DNA of 5,357 bases, taken from NCBI GenBank assembly GCA_002455755.1, contig DKLL01000050.1, positions 1 to 5,357 on the forward strand, given 5' to 3'. The notes below the pieces were generated by a model. That model saw only the letters and a program-made list of their open reading frames with translations. It had not been told where the DNA came from and ran no database searches. Positions 5,321-5,357 of the stretch are shown piece by piece. Position 1 is the first letter of the stretch. Every line of letters starts with the position of its first letter. The stretch is from Acinetobacter sp. UBA6641. Its GTDB lineage: Bacteria; Pseudomonadota; Gammaproteobacteria; Pseudomonadales; Moraxellaceae. The translations under genes and the position numbers were made by a program.

Positions 5321-5357
5321 TTGTTACCCATACACAACATCCTGAGCCAGTTTTAAG

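Noticed and set aside
9..5356. AGCCAGTTTTAA near both window ends (14-25 and 5345-5356), each preceded by ACATC, like attachment-site repeats
   Set aside because: A 12-base match is expected about once by chance in a window this long, one copy is inside the sodC coding sequence, and there is no integrase.

Overview
The window looks like chromosomal DNA of a moderate-GC gammaproteobacterium, most likely Acinetobacter or another member of the Moraxellaceae. This is inferred from the style of the proteins, the AT-rich intergenic DNA and the mix of genes. No rRNA, tRNA or taxon-specific marker is present to prove it. There are no phage, transposase, integrase or CRISPR genes, so this is ordinary core-like chromosome with short, self-contained transcription units.

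Layout. The left third is a minus-strand block. It holds, in transcription order, an orphan ParA/MinD-type ATPase (1825-2469), an intrinsic terminator (1729-1755), an AI-2E family membrane permease (567-1694), a probable sodC promoter (536-565) and the 5' part of a lipoprotein Cu/Zn superoxide dismutase gene that runs off the left edge (1-451). Divergent from the ParA gene is a membrane-anchored nuclease related to archaeal Holliday-junction resolvases (2589-3056). A 347-base gap (3057-3403) without a convincing gene follows, with a cluster of inverted repeats. A class I SAM-dependent methyltransferase lies on the minus strand (3404-4024). Divergent from it is a two-gene plus-strand unit: an exported protein of unknown function (4198-4758) and a chagasin-like (I42) peptidase-inhibitor lipoprotein (4797-5204). 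The right end (5205-5357) is non-coding and contains nested palindromes that look like the edge of a dispersed intergenic repeat.

How the genes relate. Three products have export signals: SodC, the unknown protein and the inhibitor lipoprotein. A fourth, the nuclease, is probably anchored in the inner membrane, and the permease is integral to it. The window is therefore rich in envelope functions, but nothing ties these genes into one pathway. The best-supported functional pair is the unknown exported protein with the inhibitor lipoprotein, which are 38 nt apart on the same strand. I found no clear novel system. The items most worth a second look are that pair, the ParA/nuclease divergent pair, and the two structured intergenic elements.
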